From Natronococcus occultus SP4 (GTDB lineage Archaea; Halobacteriota; Halobacteria; Halobacteriales; Natrialbaceae): a stretch of 64,000 bases of DNA. Shown in pieces: positions 24,972 through 32,589 of this stretch; position 1 is the stretch's first letter, and each line of letters starts with the position of its first letter. The notes beneath the pieces were generated by a model. It made no database searches. It was not told the DNA's origin and was given only the letters and a program-made list of their open reading frames with translations. The stretch lies in assembly GCF_000328685.1 (NCBI RefSeq), contig NC_019974.1, positions 1,913,001-1,977,000 of the forward strand, written 5' to 3'. Position numbers and translations under genes: made by a program.

Positions 24972-25216
24972 CGAACCCCACCTCCGAGCCAACCGTGCCG
25001 CCTGCCGATCGGCCACGGCCGTCGGAACTCGAACGGAACGTCGCTCGCCGGGCGGCGATGCCGGCGTTTCCGAGAGTGGGAAGCGAGAACCATGGGCAAG
25101 GGAACCCTCTCGACTGTCGGGGGAATGAAGATATCCAGTGCGCTTGCAAGGTCGTTTTTAAGCCAGCTGCGGCAATCGATTCCCGCTCGCGGTTCGGTCG
25201 CGGCGGAGTGGGATTC

Positions 25217-25867
25217 TCACTCCGCGGGCGGCCGGAAGGCCCTGAGCGTGTGGTAATCGAGAACAGTCGCGTCGTCCTCGAGTTCGATCCACCCCCGATC
25301 GGTAAAGGCCCGACTCCAGTCACGGACGTACAGAGGCATCCCGTCGGCCTCCCGGACCTCGGTCACGGTCGGGGAGCCGGCGACGTCCTCGGATGTGTCG
25401 TCCGCCGGTCCGTCGGCGTCGGTCTCGCCGGTGACGAGAAGCGAGGACGCCAGCCGAACCAGCTCGTCGAACACCCACTCGGCGTCGGGGTGGAGATGCT
25501 GGAGCGTCTCGACGGAGTAGACGACGTCGAACGCATCCGTCTCGCACCCCCGGACGAACTCCTCGAGGGTTGTGTGGTGGAACGTTCCCGCTGCGGCGAG
25601 GTCGGGGTAGGCTCGCTCCATCACTTCGAACGCCTCGGCGTTGATATCGACGCCGTGAAGGTCGTCGTACCCGTGCTCGTGGAGGTGGGCGAGGTGGCGA
25701 CCGGAGCTACAGCCCAGCTCCAGGACGGTCGCGTCGGGACCGACGACGCGGCCGACGAGTTCACAGAGCAGTTCGCTCGTCTCGTTTGGCCCGTAGTGGG
25801 CGTAGTACGCCGGAGAGTAGGCACCCGTTCGGTCCGCCCATCGATCGTGGATCTCGTCGGTGTTCAT
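25217..25867 (-). CDS. SAM-dependent methyltransferase
   Basis: A 216-residue class I methyltransferase: VLELGCSSGRHLAHLHEHGY is the SAM-binding glycine loop, DLHGVDINAEAFEV the acidic ribose-binding residue, and FDVVYSVETLQHL motif IV. The C-terminal part is a short cap region. Family resembles SAM methyltransferases type 11/12 with unknown substrate. ATG at 25867 is chosen inside a longer open frame because upstream sequence is antisense to neighbouring genes. Confidence 0.85.
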   Translation of the reverse strand: MNTDEIHDRWADRTGAYSPAYYAHYGPNETSELLCELVGRVVGPDATVLELGCSSGRHLAHLHEHGYDDLHGVDINAEAFEVMERAYPDLAAAGTFHHTTLEEFVRGCETDAFDVVYSVETLQHLHPDAEWVFDELVRLASSLLVTGETDADGPADDTSEDVAGSPTVTEVREADGMPLYVRDWSRAFTDRGWIELEDDATVLDYHTLRAFRPPAE

Positions 25868-25982
25868 AGAAAAACGGTAATTCGGCGGCCTCTCGTCGGC
25901 GCCGCTTGCTGAACGCGTCGCTGGCCGCCCGTCCTCGAGCGCCCGGTACGTCGTCGCGGATCGAAGTCCTCGAGGACTTCGA

Positions 25983-26177
25983 TCAGAGGCGCGTGAGGTT
26001 CTTCGCGCGCGGACCCTTGTCCGCCTGTTCGATCTCGAACTCGACTTCCTGACCCTCCTCGAGGTCGGGACCGCCGACGTCTTCCATGTGGAAGAAGACG
26101 TCGTCGTCGCTCTCGTCGGTTTCGATGAAGCCGTAGCCGCCAGTGTCGTTGAAGAAGTCGACCGTTCCGGTTGGCAT
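25983..26177 (-). CDS. cspA: Cold-shock-domain protein
   Basis: A 64-residue cold-shock domain: MPTGTVDFFNDTGGYGFIE with RNP1-like YGFI, and DVFFHMEDV as RNP2-like VFFH. This OB-fold binds single-stranded RNA/DNA and serves as an RNA chaperone. A short in-frame start at 26177 fits the family exactly. Haloarchaea usually have several copies. Confidence 0.93.
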   Translation of the reverse strand: MPTGTVDFFNDTGGYGFIETDESDDDVFFHMEDVGGPDLEEGQEVEFEIEQADKGPRAKNLTRL

Positions 26178-26286
26178 CGACTATACCTCCGGCGTCCGGC
26201 CATATATATCCGAGGGTGACGATCGCCGACACACGCACTGCATCGAGGGACCGTTTTAGGATCCCCCCGTTCGTAGCAGTGAGTGT

Positions 26287-27192
26287 ATGGTACGTGAACA
26301 AGTGACGTACGAGGACGGCGTCGTCTACGAGTTTACCCCTGATCTCGAGGCGATCGCGACCGTCGAGCCCGGCACGAAGCTGACGATCGAGACACAGGAC
26401 AGCCTGAACGGCACGATCCACACGGAGGCCGACGTGATCGAGTCGATTCCCTCGCAGGTCAACGCCGCGACGGGGCCGATCGCGGTCGAGGGTGCCGAGC
26501 CGGGCGACGTCCTGCGGGTCGAGATCGAGGAGATCCGACTCACCGAGGAGCAGGGACGAGTGGTCACGATCGGCGGATTCGGCCTGCTCGACGGCGACGG
26601 AGGGATCGAGGCGCCCCGAACGCGGTTGCTGTCGGTCGAGGACGACGCGCTCGCGTTCGGCGACCTCGATATCCCCGTCGAACCCGTTATCGGGACGATC
26701 GGGGTCGCGACCGAGGCCGACGCCTACACCACGCTGGTTCCCCACGATCACGGCGGCAACCTCGATACGACCGACATGACCGCCGGCTCGGTCGCGTACT
26801 TCCCGGTGTTTCAGGAGGGTGGGCTGCTCGCGATGGGCGACTGCAAGGCCGCGATGGCCGACGGGGAGATGTGTGGCACCGGCGCGGAGATCGCCACCGA
26901 GATCGACGTCACCCTCGAGGTCGTCTCGGCGCCCGAGCCGGGCCTCGAGCGGCCGCTGGTCGAGACGGCCGACGCCTGGAAGACGATTGCCAGCGCCGAG
27001 ACCCTCCAGGAGGCCTGCCGGCTGGCCAACCGCGACGCGAGCGAACTGCTCGCGGCCGAGCACGGCTGGGATCTGACCGACGCCTACATGCTCTCGAGTC
27101 TGGTCGGCGGGCTCGAGATCAGCCAGGTCGTCGACCCGCTCGTGACCGCCCGCAATGCGGTTCCGAAGGCGTACCTCGAGGAACCGGTTTAA
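26287..27192 (+). CDS. Acetamidase/formamidase family protein
   Basis: A 301-residue protein of the FmdA/AmdA family. GAEPGDVLRVEIEEI and DHGGNLDTTDMT in the core, and GDCKAAMADGEMCGTGAEI (with Cys and the conserved GxMxDGE) are the family signature stretches. These enzymes hydrolyse formamide or acetamide to ammonia and acid; the archaeal members are often only presumed so. It overlaps the next, oppositely oriented gene by four bases at their 3' ends. Confidence 0.88.
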   Translation: MVREQVTYEDGVVYEFTPDLEAIATVEPGTKLTIETQDSLNGTIHTEADVIESIPSQVNAATGPIAVEGAEPGDVLRVEIEEIRLTEEQGRVVTIGGFGLLDGDGGIEAPRTRLLSVEDDALAFGDLDIPVEPVIGTIGVATEADAYTTLVPHDHGGNLDTTDMTAGSVAYFPVFQEGGLLAMGDCKAAMADGEMCGTGAEIATEIDVTLEVVSAPEPGLERPLVETADAWKTIASAETLQEACRLANRDASELLAAEHGWDLTDAYMLSSLVGGLEISQVVDPLVTARNAVPKAYLEEPV

Positions 27193-27527
27193 CAGATCCA
27201 GCGCAGCGACGCCTCGAGCAGCCGACGCGTCTCGCGATCGGCAGTGAGGACGACCTGGTTCGTCGAGGGGTCGTACGCGACCACGCCCCAGTCGGCGAGT
27301 CGCGGCAGGTGGTTGTGGGCGAGGGCGATCTCGACCCGACGGCGGCGCGGCGGATCGACCGCTTCGACCGGCTCGCCGCGGTCCCGGGCGGCGATCTCGG
27401 CGGCTAGCGATGACAGCGTTACCGGCTCTCCCGGATGCAGACGCTCGAGCAGGTATCGTCGATGTGGATCCGCGAGCAATCGCCAGACGGTCCTCGGAGA
27501 ACTCTCGGTTACGTCCCGACGCGACAT
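27189..27527 (-). CDS. DUF7344-like winged-helix regulator
   Basis: A 112-residue protein. An ArsR-like winged helix (LLADPHRRYLLERLHPGEPV, then SLAAEIAARD and LAHNHLPRLADWGVVAYD) fills the length; the last 25 residues (ETRRLLEASLRWIC) form a helix. This is the haloarchaeal single-domain type with a family wing (LPRLADWGVVxYD). No ligand domain is seen. Its targets cannot be read; the neighbouring amidase gene is a possible target only by position. Confidence 0.75.
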   Translation of the reverse strand: MSRRDVTESSPRTVWRLLADPHRRYLLERLHPGEPVTLSSLAAEIAARDRGEPVEAVDPPRRRRVEIALAHNHLPRLADWGVVAYDPSTNQVVLTADRETRRLLEASLRWIC

Positions 27528-27599
27528 ACGTCGGCTTGGACGACGACTCGCACAACGGTAGCCCCTAACTGGTTGGGACCAGCGCCGCGCGAGGGACGG

Positions 27600-28451
27600 T
27601 CAGGCGCGCTCGGAGCGCGTGTAGACGAACTCCCTGACCAGCTTGCCGGCCAGCGACGCCGCCTGGCCGTCGTCGCGGTCGTTGACCTCGACGGCGTCGA
27701 ACCCGGTTACGGCGGGTGCGATCGCGCGTACGACGTCGCGCATCTCACGGGGCTCGAGCCCGAACGGCTCGGTCGTCCCGGTTCCCGGCGCGTAGCCGGG
27801 GTCGGCCGCGTCGATGTCGACGCTACAGTACAGTTCCCGATCGAGCAGCGCCGGTTCCGGCTCCCAGTCGGCGACGTCCTCGGGCGGAACGATCGTCACG
27901 TCGGGCTCGCTCGCCCGTTCCCACTCCGCCTCGCTGCCGGTTCTGGCTCCGAGGACGACGACTTCCTCGACGGACGCGACGTCCTCGAGGATCCGTCGGG
28001 TGACACAGGCGTGGGAGCGGCGGTTCCCGTCGTACTCGTCGCGAAGGTCGAGGTGTGCGTCGAGGACGACCAGCGCCTCGGGCTCGACCGCCCGGGCGCC
28101 AGCGAGCGTGACGGTGTGTTCACCACCGAGTACGAGGGGGATGGCCTCGTCCCAGACGACGTCCCGGACCGTCCCCTCGAGCCATTCGAGATACTCGGAG
28201 ACGTCGTCCCAGGGTCGAACGTCGCCGTGATCGACGACGCCAAGCTCCGAAAAGTACTGGTCCGTTCGGTGGTCGTAGTCGTCGAACGTCTCGGCAAAGT
28301 GGCGGATGCGCCGGGGGCCAAAGCGGGTCCCCGGCTGAAAGGTCGTCGAAGCGTCCAGGGGCGCGCCGACGACCACGAAGTTCGCGTCCGTACGGTCGGG
28401 TTGGCCCGTCCCGTCGGTTCGCTCGCGCTCGTCAGTCGCCCCGGGAAACAT
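27600..28451 (-). CDS. speB: Agmatinase-family ureohydrolase
   Basis: A 283-residue ureohydrolase. LVLGGEHT, LDAHLDLRD (DxHxD) and SVDIDAADP (DxD) are the manganese-binding motifs. It overlaps the aIF5A gene by one base (28451), a pairing known in haloarchaea, where this protein releases urea from the agmatine-derived group that deoxyhypusine synthase adds to aIF5A. So it is a modification-pathway enzyme more than a general agmatinase. The partner synthase is at 18777-19820. The GTACGAGGGxxD-like differences around the substrate loop were not tested. Confidence 0.9.
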   Translation of the reverse strand: MFPGATDERERTDGTGQPDRTDANFVVVGAPLDASTTFQPGTRFGPRRIRHFAETFDDYDHRTDQYFSELGVVDHGDVRPWDDVSEYLEWLEGTVRDVVWDEAIPLVLGGEHTVTLAGARAVEPEALVVLDAHLDLRDEYDGNRRSHACVTRRILEDVASVEEVVVLGARTGSEAEWERASEPDVTIVPPEDVADWEPEPALLDRELYCSVDIDAADPGYAPGTGTTEPFGLEPREMRDVVRAIAPAVTGFDAVEVNDRDDGQAASLAGKLVREFVYTRSERA

Positions 28452-28825
28452 TATATGATCTTTCGCTGGTCTTCCATCTCGAGGAACTCGATGTTCTCAT
28501 CGGGGGAGACGTCCTGGTCGTCGGGGACCTTCATCGTGATCGTCTCGTACGTTTCCAGGTCCATGACCTGCATGTCCGAGCCGTCGACGGAGACGACCTG
28601 ACCCTGCTTGCGCTCGATGATCGGGACCCAGATCTTCGCGTCGACGGGCTGGGAGAGCGACCGCTTCTTGCCGTCGAAGACGCCCTCAGCCTCGATGCGG
28701 GCCTTGGCGCTGCCGTGCTTGCCCGGCTTCGCCGTCGAGTAGGAGTTGATCTTACACGCGGCGTCGTCGATGACGACGTAGCTTCCTTCCTGGAGGTCGC
28801 GAACTTCTTGCTGCTGTTTCGCCAT
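28451..28825 (-). CDS. eif5A: Translation initiation factor aIF5A
   Basis: A 124-residue two-domain factor. The N-terminal loop carries [12 protein letters not shown], with Lys36 the residue to be hypusinated, and the C-terminal half is an OB fold ([19 protein letters not shown]). It promotes peptide-bond formation at stalled ribosomes, especially at prolines. Its stop overlaps the first base of the agmatinase-family start, so it is cotranslated with its own modification enzyme. Confidence 0.97.
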   Translation of the reverse strand: MAKQQQEVRDLQEGSYVVIDDAACKINSYSTAKPGKHGSAKARIEAEGVFDGKKRSLSQPVDAKIWVPIIERKQGQVVSVDGSDMQVMDLETYETITMKVPDDQDVSPDENIEFLEMEDQRKII

Positions 28826-28967
28826 GTCCCGGCGTAATCAACCGACGGCCATAAACCGTTTGGAATGGCCCCTCGCAGGGTGAAATCCGCTACCACGCCC
28901 CGATCCGGGTCTCGTGGGCGATCGAAAACCGAAATCCCCTCGACGCCACCTGCCGAACCCGTAGACG

Positions 28968-29513
28968 ATGCGAACCGTGCTCGCGGCGGTGCTGTTCGTC
29001 GTCCTCGTCGGCGTCGGGCTGTCGCTCCACCGCCGCCGATCGCGACGGCGTCGCTCGCCGCTTCTCGAGGACGTCGACGACCAACTCGCCGAGTCGATGG
29101 GGCCGGGAACGGGGTCACACCTGGAACGTGCGCCGAGGGTTCGACGGCTCGACGTCCTCGAGGGGCACAACGGCGATCCGGTCTACGCACCGCGGATTCG
29201 AATCGTGCTCGGAACGACCGATGCGCCGGGGATGGGGCTCGTCTTCGAGTACGTCGCGAGTGCGCTCGAGGCAGCCCATCCCCGCTTCCGCGAGCGGGAC
29301 GGGCGCGTCGAGTCCTACGACGTCGAGTTCACGTTCGGCCCCGACGGCCTGCTGGTTGAGGGAGCGTGTCGACGGGTGACGGTTCCGGCGGCGCTGGCCG
29401 ACGAGCTGCTCGCGAACGATCGCTATCGGGCGTTCGACCTCCGGCGGGACGTCGAACGTGCCGACGGCGACGAGGACTCGGTCGCTGCGCTGTGGGAGCC
29501 GTGTCGGTCGTAG
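28968..29513 (+). CDS. Hypothetical protein with N-terminal membrane anchor
   Basis: A 181-residue protein. The first 20 residues (VLAAVLFVVLVGVGLSLHRR) form one membrane helix, followed by an arginine-rich stop-transfer (RRRSRRRR) and a 130-residue acidic soluble domain on the cytoplasmic side. In that domain YAPRIRIVLGTTDAPGMG and VESYDVEFTFGPDGLLV look like beta strands with a helix between. No family recognised. Confidence 0.6.
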   Translation: MRTVLAAVLFVVLVGVGLSLHRRRSRRRRSPLLEDVDDQLAESMGPGTGSHLERAPRVRRLDVLEGHNGDPVYAPRIRIVLGTTDAPGMGLVFEYVASALEAAHPRFRERDGRVESYDVEFTFGPDGLLVEGACRRVTVPAALADELLANDRYRAFDLRRDVERADGDEDSVAALWEPCRS

Positions 29514-29545
29514 CCGAGATGGGATCCGGCCGAGTTCGTCCGCCG

Positions 29546-30625
29546 CTACTCGAGGACGCGCTCGATCCGTTCCAGTCCGTCCTCGAGTTCCGCGGTCGGG
29601 AGCCCGAACCCGATCCGGAACCGATCGGGGTGGCCGAAGAACTCCCCGGGCGCGAGGACGACACCCTCCTCGAGGACGGCCCGACAGAACGCCTTCCCGG
29701 TCTCAAAGCCCTCTGGGACGGTGACGAAGCCGTTGACGCCCACGGGGTCGTACCACTCGAGGTCGTGTTTCTCGAGGAACGACTGTACTCGATCGTGGTT
29801 CTCGGCGACGAGCGCGCGGTTCTCGGCGAGGATCTCCCGTTCCCGGTCGAGGGCCTGTTTCGCGACGTGCTGGCCGAATACGGAGGGCGAAATGGTGGTG
29901 TAATCCTTCCAGTTCCAGGCGGTCTCGAGGACGTCCTCGTCGCCGACGAGCCAGCCAAAGCGCAGTCCCGCGAGCCCGTAGGCCTTCGAGAGGCTCGCGG
30001 TCGAGAGACCACGCGGACCGAGGCTCGCGACGGGCGCCAGCGGGTCCTCGGCGAGCAGCCTGTAAACCTCGTCGCAGAGCAGGTAGGCGTCGTTGTCGGC
30101 CGCGAGGTCGTACAGCGCCTCGACTTTCCCGAGGGGGTGGTACCGACCCGTGGGGTTGTTCGGGTTGTTCAGCACGACGAGTCGCGTCTCGGGGCGGATC
30201 GCGTCGGCGACGGCGTCGACGTCGAGCTCCCAGGTCGGTGGCTCGAGAGGAACCCGGGTGACCTTGCCGACGGCGTCAGGGACGGCGTGGAGCGCCTGGT
30301 AGGTTGGAGTGACGACGACGGCGTGAGGACGCCCCGAGGCGGAGTCGGACGGCGAGTCACCGAGCGCCGAGAGGACGGCCAGGAAGTTCGCCTCCTGGGT
30401 CCCGCAGGTACACAGGACCTCGCTGGCAGTCCGGTCGTAGCGCTCGGCGATCCGCGCCCGGAGCTCGGGGTCGCCGTTCGTCGGGATCACGTACCCCAGC
30501 TCGCCGGGGTCGGTATCGAAGCGATCCGTCGAGAGGCTCCGCACACCGCTTTCCGCGAGCATGATCTCGGCCTCGTGTTCGTACTTGGCGAACCAGCGCT
30601 CGAGCCCGAAGGTGTCGATCTGCAT
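29546..30625 (-). CDS. Class I/II PLP-dependent aminotransferase
   Basis: A 359-residue fold-type I aminotransferase. LVVLNNPNNPTGRY holds the substrate-binding Asn, YLLCDEVYRLL the Asp that contacts the pyridine nitrogen, and STASLSKAYGLAGLRFGW the lysine that binds PLP; RIGFGLP supplies the C-terminal Arg. The substrate is not clear (aspartate, alanine or aromatic amino acids). It is monocistronic, next to the XRE/DUF2178 pair. Confidence 0.92.
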   Translation of the reverse strand: MQIDTFGLERWFAKYEHEAEIMLAESGVRSLSTDRFDTDPGELGYVIPTNGDPELRARIAERYDRTASEVLCTCGTQEANFLAVLSALGDSPSDSASGRPHAVVVTPTYQALHAVPDAVGKVTRVPLEPPTWELDVDAVADAIRPETRLVVLNNPNNPTGRYHPLGKVEALYDLAADNDAYLLCDEVYRLLAEDPLAPVASLGPRGLSTASLSKAYGLAGLRFGWLVGDEDVLETAWNWKDYTTISPSVFGQHVAKQALDREREILAENRALVAENHDRVQSFLEKHDLEWYDPVGVNGFVTVPEGFETGKAFCRAVLEEGVVLAPGEFFGHPDRFRIGFGLPTAELEDGLERIERVLE

Positions 30626-30710
30626 GCTCGAGGGTTCGCGGGAGTCGGTAATACGGGTTGGTGGTTCGGTGTTGATCCACTGGACTCGAGAGCCGTGCCC
30701 GATTTCGGCG

Positions 30711-30914
30711 TTACTCGCCGTCGAGATCCGGATCGAAGAGATCGTCGACGCGACAGTCGAAGTACGCTGCCAGCTTGAAGGCCAGTTCCAGTGATGGATC
30801 GTACCGTTCGCGCTCGATCGAATTGATCGTCTGACGGGTTACGCCGACAGCTTCGGCAAGTTCACCCTGACTCAGCCCCCGTTCGTTCCGACGTTCCGTG
30901 ACCTGATTTTCCAT
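30711..30914 (-). CDS. XRE-family small HTH regulator
   Basis: A 67-residue protein: RNERGLSQGELAEAVGVTRQ and TINSIERERYDPSLELAFKL form a Cro/C1-type helix-turn-helix; the tail CRVDDLFDPDLDGE is short. It is the kind found paired with DUF2178 membrane proteins in archaea. It begins only 6 bases after that gene's stop, so they share a transcript. Two palindromes in the shared promoter (31344-31376) suggest self-control. Confidence 0.9.
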   Translation of the reverse strand: MENQVTERRNERGLSQGELAEAVGVTRQTINSIERERYDPSLELAFKLAAYFDCRVDDLFDPDLDGE

Positions 30915-30920
30915 AGATCG

Positions 30921-31340
30921 TTAGTTGCGCCAGAGGACGATTCCGTAGCAGAGTCCGTAGAGGAGTGCGAGGGCCGACAGGACGTAGATCCCGCCCCACA
31001 TCGTCGACGTGATGGTGAAGTAGCCGCCCGCATCGAGGACGTAGAGTACCGGGACGACGCTGATCGTTCCGATCGCCGCAATCGAGAACATGAGGCCGCT
31101 AGCGCGGTTGTGATAGGCTTCGTCGCGTTCGTCGGAGAGGTGGGTCTCGGTAACGCGCGGAAGCCCGAACACGATCCCCATCATGGCCCAGACTGCCACG
31201 AGGTAGATGATCGTGCCCGCGAGTTGTGCACCGAAATAGAGGCCCGACCAGAGGCCGAGACAGCCGAATCCGACCAGTATCCACGCGATTCGTTCGTACG
31301 TCCGCTTGGTGATGCCGACCGAATTGAGGGTGGTGTTCAT
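30921..31340 (-). CDS. DUF2178 family membrane protein
   Basis: A 139-residue protein with four membrane helices in two pairs. Between helices 2 and 3 lies LPRVTETHLSDERDEAYHNR, a conserved DERD-type polar loop typical of DUF2178. ATG at 31340 is chosen over 31352. The family is usually encoded with a small XRE regulator, as here. Function is unknown; a stress or signalling membrane sensor is a guess. Confidence 0.75.
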   Translation of the reverse strand: MNTTLNSVGITKRTYERIAWILVGFGCLGLWSGLYFGAQLAGTIIYLVAVWAMMGIVFGLPRVTETHLSDERDEAYHNRASGLMFSIAAIGTISVVPVLYVLDAGGYFTITSTMWGGIYVLSALALLYGLCYGIVLWRN

Positions 31341-31343
31341 GGT

Positions 31344-31376
31344 GTAAAACACCTTTTACAGTAAAGCGTACTTTAC
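31344..31376. promoter_or_regulatory. Two tandem palindromes in the DUF2178-XRE promoter
   Basis: GTAAAA-CACC-TTTTAC (31344-31359) and GTAAAG-CGTA-CTTTAC (31361-31376) are both perfect inverted repeats with four-base spacers, end to end, directly upstream of the ATG at 31340. The TATA-like tract (CTTTAATAC on the minus strand) is just beyond. This arrangement suits cooperative binding of the XRE protein made by the same operon. Confidence 0.65.
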
Positions 31377-31476
31377 AGCCAGTATTAAAGCTACCGGCTG
31401 TTCGGAGATCGGCTATTTCAGCAAATCCAGTAGGAATTCGATGGAGAATAGCGAACCGACCTCCCGCCTCGTCGCC

Positions 31477-32532
31477 TCAGGACCAGCGAAAGCCCTTGGG
31501 ATCCGCGGGCGGCTCCAGGGGACTCTCCGGGAGCTCGCCCGTCACCTCGGGATCATTGTACGCCCCCGGCGCGACGTCGTTCGGCGTGTCGGGGTAGAAC
31601 AGCGACGCTACCGCCTGAAGCTGGCCCCGCCCGACGCCGAGCTCGAACTGGCCGCCGCCGTACAGCGTCATCCCGCGCTCGAGGCAGTAGTCGATCGTCT
31701 CGAGCAGCGACTCGAGCGAGCCGAACCGCGAGGGCTTGATGTTCAACCACTCGGGCTCCCACGGCAGGTTCCGGACGTCCTCGAGCCCGTGGATCGGCGC
31801 GTCCCAGGAGGTCCGCGAACGGACGTCCTCGTTCTCGAACAGCGCCTCGGTGTCGTCCTCAAGCGCCGGATCCTCGAGAACGGCCTCGGGAAACGCCTCG
31901 ATCACCAGCTCGTACAGCTCGGGGTCGGCCTCGACGTCGACCTCGGTACCGTGGTACTGGCCCTTCAGATCGAGGACGCGGACGGCGTCGGTCGCCGCCA
32001 GCGCCTCGACCAGCGCGGCGTCCCACTCGGGGGTCGGATCGAGCTTGAGTTCGACGTCGGCCACTGCCTCGCGCAGCGCGTCGACCCGATCGGTCGAGGG
32101 CTCGTCGCCGAGTCGTGTGCTGGCGATAAACCGTACCGGCTCGTACTCGCGGTCGAATCGCGTTGCCAGATCGGTCCCGGCCTGGCGGAGCGCGAGATCC
32201 AGCGCGGCGGCCTCGAGCCCCCAGCGTCGGTAGTTCCGGAAGACCTCGCGGTCGGGCGCGCCGGCGGGAAACAGATCGAGATCGGCGAGCCGAGCCGAGA
32301 CGTCGTCGATCGTGTACTCGCCCGCGAGGTCGGGCGGGCCGGCCTCGGCGAGCGCGTCGTGTTCCTCGGTCTCGTAGGTGACGTCCTCGCCCCTGCCGAC
32401 GGCGCCGTCGGGCCCCTCGAGGACGAACTCGGTCGTCACGCGGGTGAACCCGCTCGAGGTCTCGCGCTCGAGGCGGTCCATCGAGACGTCCTCGATCGTC
32501 AGCGACAGGTCGGCGAGCTGATCGTAGCGCAT
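31477..32532 (-). CDS. Enolase-superfamily protein (muconate/OSB synthase-like)
   Basis: A 351-residue protein with the enolase-superfamily capping domain and TIM barrel: GLEAAALDLAL, VELKLDP (metal-end lysine region), VRVLDLKGQY, AVLEDPAL and WLNIKPSRFG match the usual barrel strand ends, and GGGQFELGVGRG closes the barrel. Some catalytic motifs (KxK, DxN) are altered, so the reaction cannot be stated. ATG at 32532 is natural. It follows the UbiB-family gene on the same strand by about 57 bases. Confidence 0.8.
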   Translation of the reverse strand: MRYDQLADLSLTIEDVSMDRLERETSSGFTRVTTEFVLEGPDGAVGRGEDVTYETEEHDALAEAGPPDLAGEYTIDDVSARLADLDLFPAGAPDREVFRNYRRWGLEAAALDLALRQAGTDLATRFDREYEPVRFIASTRLGDEPSTDRVDALREAVADVELKLDPTPEWDAALVEALAATDAVRVLDLKGQYHGTEVDVEADPELYELVIEAFPEAVLEDPALEDDTEALFENEDVRSRTSWDAPIHGLEDVRNLPWEPEWLNIKPSRFGSLESLLETIDYCLERGMTLYGGGQFELGVGRGQLQAVASLFYPDTPNDVAPGAYNDPEVTGELPESPLEPPADPKGFRWS

Positions 32533-32589
32533 ACCGAAGCCTCGGGAGCCAGCGGAAAGAAGGTTGCAGTGGCGGCAGCCTCGGTCCGG

